Source of the DNA: Clostridia bacterium
GTDB lineage: Bacteria; Bacillota; Clostridia; Christensenellales; Aristaeellaceae
Assembly (NCBI GenBank): GCA_017541105.1
Contig: JAFXZS010000016.1
Span: forward strand, 124,001 to 188,000
Length of the DNA stretch: 64,000 nt
Direction: 5' to 3'
Shown: positions 61,350 through 64,000 of the stretch, piece after piece
How positions within the stretch are numbered: the first letter of the stretch is position 1
How the letters are laid out: every line of letters begins with the position of its first letter
The notes under the pieces: generated by a model
Told to the model about the DNA's origin: nothing
What the model saw: only the letters and a program-made list of their open reading frames with translations
The model's database searches: none
Translations under genes and position numbers: made by a program

Positions 61350-61967
61350 TCACCTCATCAGGGATTGCAGATATACATCCAGATCCATAAAAGGATCCAG
61401 GGGTGTATCGCTTTTCAGATACAGCGGATGATGCGGATGGCCGGCTTTGCTTCGCGGCCCGGCGGTGAACCAGTTTACACGGTATTCTTTTCCGAGACGT
61501 ACAAGATCCAGAATACAGGCAGGAAGATAAGCGCGTTTCATGATAATGGATCCCCAGGCGGCCCAGACAGCGCACGGGGGTTCATATTGCTCCAGAATCC
61601 AACGGAAAGCCTTCATATTCTCCCGATGAAGCAGCGGGTTCATCACAGGGTCCATATCATCCGGAATTGTGGCGCGCTGCGCATAAACGTTGAACATCAG
61701 GAAAGAATCAAACCCGTTGTACCGCGCAATCCGCTGTGTGCTTTTCAGAGTATTGTCCAGCCTGTCGGGAACAGCGGTGGAAGGATTGATTCCGACACAG
61801 ATCAGAGGACGGGAACCGACGGTGCCCAGCAGATAACGGTATTCACTGTAGTAATCAGGAACATATATCCATTTCTTCCGGTCAAAATCATTCCCGGTGG
61901 GAATCAGGGCATCTTCAAACGAAAGAACATCCGTATGAAATGTATCGGAAATCGGGATGTGTCTCAT
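61350..61967 (-). CDS. DUF1643-family protein, 205 aa
   Basis: The family has no known function. The signature L-I-C-V-G-I-N-P-S-T-A near residue 56 is followed by F-D-S-F-L-M-F-N-V-Y-A-Q-R near 86 and A-A-W-G near 135. The fold is thought to relate to uracil-DNA-glycosylase-like proteins, which I state only as a possibility. It is between the F420-ligase-like and thioesterase genes in a three-gene minus-strand operon. Confidence 0.8.
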   Translation of the reverse strand: MRHIPISDTFHTDVLSFEDALIPTGNDFDRKKWIYVPDYYSEYRYLLGTVGSRPLICVGINPSTAVPDRLDNTLKSTQRIARYNGFDSFLMFNVYAQRATIPDDMDPVMNPLLHRENMKAFRWILEQYEPPCAVWAAWGSIIMKRAYLPACILDLVRLGKEYRVNWFTAGPRSKAGHPHHPLYLKSDTPLDPFMDLDVYLQSLMR

Positions 61968-61971
61968 GGGT

Positions 61972-62721
61972 TTATGCCTTCAGGGGCCGGATCAGAATCA
62001 AGGGAGTCAGTTCGTCGCCCTGGCCGGAAGGATTATCCGCCATGGCATCCTGGATTTCTTCGTCAGTCAGCGGGAAATCATCGCATTTACCGAGCTGGTT
62101 CTGTTCCAGATCATTCGCATCCATCAGGACCACGGGGATACCGGTGGCTTTTTCAAGATTGTTGCAGAGCTCCACGGGGTTGGGCGGATTGATCAGGGCC
62201 ATCTGCTTGTAACGGTCAAAGGAGGAACGGAAATAGAATCCGTCAATTCCGCCAACGCCTTTGCCGCAAATCTTATAAAACAGGCCGTGCACGCCGAAAG
62301 GCCGTGTCACCGCGCTGACGAAAGCAGCCAGCAACACACGGGGCAGGCCGCACATATCGATAACCAGCTGCAATTTATAGGGTTCATGCATTCCGACCCC
62401 GGTAGTGTTGATGCCTGCGAAACGCCAGAGGAAGTTTGCCCAGAAACCGGGTTTGACCTCGTCCCTCGTCTTCACATTGCGGGTACACATTGCCATGACC
62501 TTCGCGCCGAAGGAGAGGACATCCCCTTCCTGCCGGAGCGGAAGAACATATTTGCGGACAAGTTCCGCCTGATCTTCCCCAACTTCGACGAAATGGGTCT
62601 GAATCGCAAAACGGGCATAAGAACGCCCGTTTTTACCCGTAACAATTCCACGGTCGAAATAAGTGATGCCGTTCTCCTCACGCCGCTGGGCTTCAAGATT
62701 TCTGGATGGAATAATCCCCAC
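61972..62721 (-). CDS. F420-0:glutamyl ligase-like (CofE/FbiB) protein, 249 aa
   Basis: A relative of the ligase that adds glutamate to coenzyme F420. Conserved stretch D-M-C-G-L-P-R-V-L-L-A-A near residue 124 and G-V-H-G-L-F-Y near 145, with P-N-P-V-E-L-C near 180. Firmicutes generally lack F420, so the true acceptor is probably another molecule. I chose GTG 62721, eight bases from GGAGG; GTG 62730 would overlap that RBS. It is the first gene of a three-gene operon with a consensus promoter. Confidence 0.75.
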   Translation of the reverse strand: MGIIPSRNLEAQRREENGITYFDRGIVTGKNGRSYARFAIQTHFVEVGEDQAELVRKYVLPLRQEGDVLSFGAKVMAMCTRNVKTRDEVKPGFWANFLWRFAGINTTGVGMHEPYKLQLVIDMCGLPRVLLAAFVSAVTRPFGVHGLFYKICGKGVGGIDGFYFRSSFDRYKQMALINPPNPVELCNNLEKATGIPVVLMDANDLEQNQLGKCDDFPLTDEEIQDAMADNPSGQGDELTPLILIRPLKA

Positions 62722-62750
62722 AACAAACACCTCCGCAGATTGCTTAAAAT

Positions 62751-62779
62751 ATTATATCTTCACAGGTGTTGTATGTCAA
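62751..62779 (-). promoter_or_regulatory. Promoter of the F420-ligase-like operon
   Basis: On the minus strand TTGACA (62779-62774) and TATAAT (62756-62751) are 17 bases apart, about 30 bases before the gene. Confidence 0.88.
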
Positions 62780-62801
62780 CGGCTGAAACTTTCAATATAT
62801 A

Positions 62802-62830
62802 TTGTGTTTCCTGTGGTTGTTTGATAAAAT
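62802..62830 (+). promoter_or_regulatory. Promoter of the glycosyltransferase gene
   Basis: TTGTGT (62802-62807) and TAAAAT (62825-62830) are separated by 17 bases, about 48 bases before the gene. Confidence 0.65.
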
Positions 62831-62878
62831 AAAGTGTTCGATCCGGAATGATTCCGGGTCAGAAGGAGCGTAAGCCAG

Positions 62879-63994
62879 ATGGCAGAGATGCAATCCATGA
62901 TTCAGAACACGGTCGTACTGATTCCGTCCCTGGAACCGGACCATCGGTTTTCGGCGTATCTTCAGGAGCTTTCCTCCGTCGGTTTCGGCCAGATCGTTGT
63001 CGTGGATGATGGCAGCGGTGACGGATACCGGCATATTTTCAGCGAAGCGGAAGAGATTGACCGTGTGACGGTCATTCATCATGAAGTCAACCGGGGAAAG
63101 GGCGCCGCACTGAAGACAGGGTACAGGTATATTCTTGACCATCTTCCGGAAATAACGGGAATCATCACAGCAGATTCGGACGGACAACATACGGTCGACG
63201 ACTGTGTGCTGATGGCGGAAAAGCTTGCGGAAGGGAAAAAAGCGCTGTATCTCGGCAGCAGGGATTTCAGCCTGCCGGATATACCGCCAAAGTCAAGAAC
63301 CGGAAACAGGATCACCTCCATCGTATTTATGCTTCTGTACGGCGTATGGCTTCAGGATACACAAACAGGGCTCCGGGCTTTCCGCAGGGAGGATCTCGAC
63401 TTCATGATCCGGGTGGGCGGAGAAAGATTTGAATATGAGATGAAAGTCCTGATCGCCTGCGCGGTGCAGCGGATTCCCATGATAGCCATTCCGATCAAAA
63501 CGGTCTATGAGAACGGAAATGACGGGACCCATTTTCACCCCATCCGGGACAGCTACAGGATTTATAAGGTCATTCTTGGGGGATTCTTCAAATTTATGTT
63601 TTCCTCGCTGATCTGTTTCGCCGCGGATCAGATCCTTTTCAACGTCCTGCGAAGCTGGCTTTTTCCGATGCTGGGCCTGAAGGTGAACAACACGATTTCT
63701 CTCGGGTTCATGGCGGACAACACGTCCCTGGCAAATTATACCGCAAGGCTTTTCAGCGCAATTCTGAACTTTCGGCTGAACAAAGATCTGGTGTTTAAAG
63801 TCAAGGCGAAAAAAGGGACCGCCTGGCGTTACGCGGTCACGGCAGCCGCTATTCTCCTGATGTCAACGCTGTGCATCAAATTCGCGGGCCTGATCGGCAT
63901 TTCTCCCTGGATTGCGAAGATCCTGGCGGATACACTCCTGTATTTCGCGAGCTACCGGATTCAGCAGAACTGGGTTTTCAAGGAGGAAATCTGA
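62879..63994 (+). CDS. GT2-family glycosyltransferase fused to a GtrA-like membrane domain, 371 aa
   Basis: Likely transfers a sugar onto a polyprenyl carrier and flips it for cell-surface decoration. The GT-A domain (1-230) has V-V-V-D-D-G-S-G-D-G near residue 41, N-R-G-K-G-A-A-L near 72 and the metal site A-D-S-D-G-Q-H near 99. The C-terminal part has four hydrophobic segments (about 235-370) matching GtrA, including L-N-F-R-L-N-K-D near 300 and a final Y-R-I-Q-Q-N-W-V-F-K. AGAAGGAGCG precedes ATG 62879. Its stop is followed directly by a new gene start. Confidence 0.88.
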   Translation: MAEMQSMIQNTVVLIPSLEPDHRFSAYLQELSSVGFGQIVVVDDGSGDGYRHIFSEAEEIDRVTVIHHEVNRGKGAALKTGYRYILDHLPEITGIITADSDGQHTVDDCVLMAEKLAEGKKALYLGSRDFSLPDIPPKSRTGNRITSIVFMLLYGVWLQDTQTGLRAFRREDLDFMIRVGGERFEYEMKVLIACAVQRIPMIAIPIKTVYENGNDGTHFHPIRDSYRIYKVILGGFFKFMFSSLICFAADQILFNVLRSWLFPMLGLKVNNTISLGFMADNTSLANYTARLFSAILNFRLNKDLVFKVKAKKGTAWRYAVTAAAILLMSTLCIKFAGLIGISPWIAKILADTLLYFASYRIQQNWVFKEEI

Positions 63995-63995
63995 G

Positions 63996-64000
63996 ATGGA
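63996..64000 (+). CDS. Start of the next gene (cut by the window end)
   Basis: ATG at 63996 follows GGAGGAAA (63982-63989) at good spacing, directly after the glycosyltransferase stop. Only five bases are visible, so nothing can be said about the product. Confidence 0.35.

Overview
The window looks like a 64 kb piece of chromosome from an anaerobic, fibre-degrading Clostridia-type bacterium, probably a gut or rumen member. I suspect the Christensenellales/Aristaeella neighbourhood, but that is a guess from gene style. The basis is Firmicutes gene order (yicC-remA-gmk-rpoZ-coaBC; tilS-hpt-ftsH; cdaA-cdaR), NfnAB electron bifurcation genes, class II aldolase, GH9 and GH5 glycosidases, and an LplB/YtcP-type oligosaccharide transporter. 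The core is fairly GC-rich and the left 10 kb is visibly less so.

Region 1 (1-10151) is the right-hand part of an integrated element next to tRNA-Trp. From the tRNA inward it carries a tyrosine integrase, an unknown HTH-like protein, a CI-type repressor divergent from a Cro-like gene, a small excisionase-like protein, a primase-helicase, and an origin-like set of 9-bp iterons. This order matches phage-inducible chromosomal islands (PICI) and other phage satellites. Converging on it from the left are phage-type genes: a zinc-finger protein, tiny coupled ORFs, a sigma-70-like factor and an ArpU-like regulator. These run directly into the 3' end of a phage minor capsid (MuF-like) gene carrying a toxin-like C-terminal domain, followed by a candidate immunity gene. 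The capsid part has no start and is truncated. The far-left kilobase is mostly degenerate.

Region 2 (10152-18528) is a carbohydrate uptake and catabolism locus: two permeases, a solute-binding protein, a divergent AraC regulator and three Gfo/Idh/MocA dehydrogenases. A pair of half-sites 21 bp apart, with a -10 box at the same distance, occurs upstream of both the transporter and the dehydrogenase operon, which ties the locus into one regulon.

Region 3 (18605-26859, minus strand) is a four-gene operon: polyprenyl-phosphate sugar transferase, sugar-nucleotidyltransferase, a 1716-residue protein with an actin/Hsp70-type ATPase domain, and an RNA 2'-O-methyltransferase.

Region 4 (27036-53561) is mostly housekeeping: a PGY-repeat membrane protein, tilS, hpt, ftsH, a VanW protein, fba, nfnAB, dnaD- and dnaC-like replication genes, an Spx/ArsC-like protein without its cysteine, yicC, remA, gmk, rpoZ, coaBC, rsfS, a nadD-yqeK fusion, rpsT, an SH3b protein, cdaA-cdaR, rsmF-like, greA and lysS.

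Region 5 (53732-64000) combines glycan use (GH9, an uncharacterised predicted glycosidase-like protein, a leaderless GH5 and a LacI/CcpA-type operator) with dtd, a hemolysin III protein, an acyl-ACP thioesterase, DUF1643, an F420-ligase-like protein and a GT2-GtrA glycosyltransferase.
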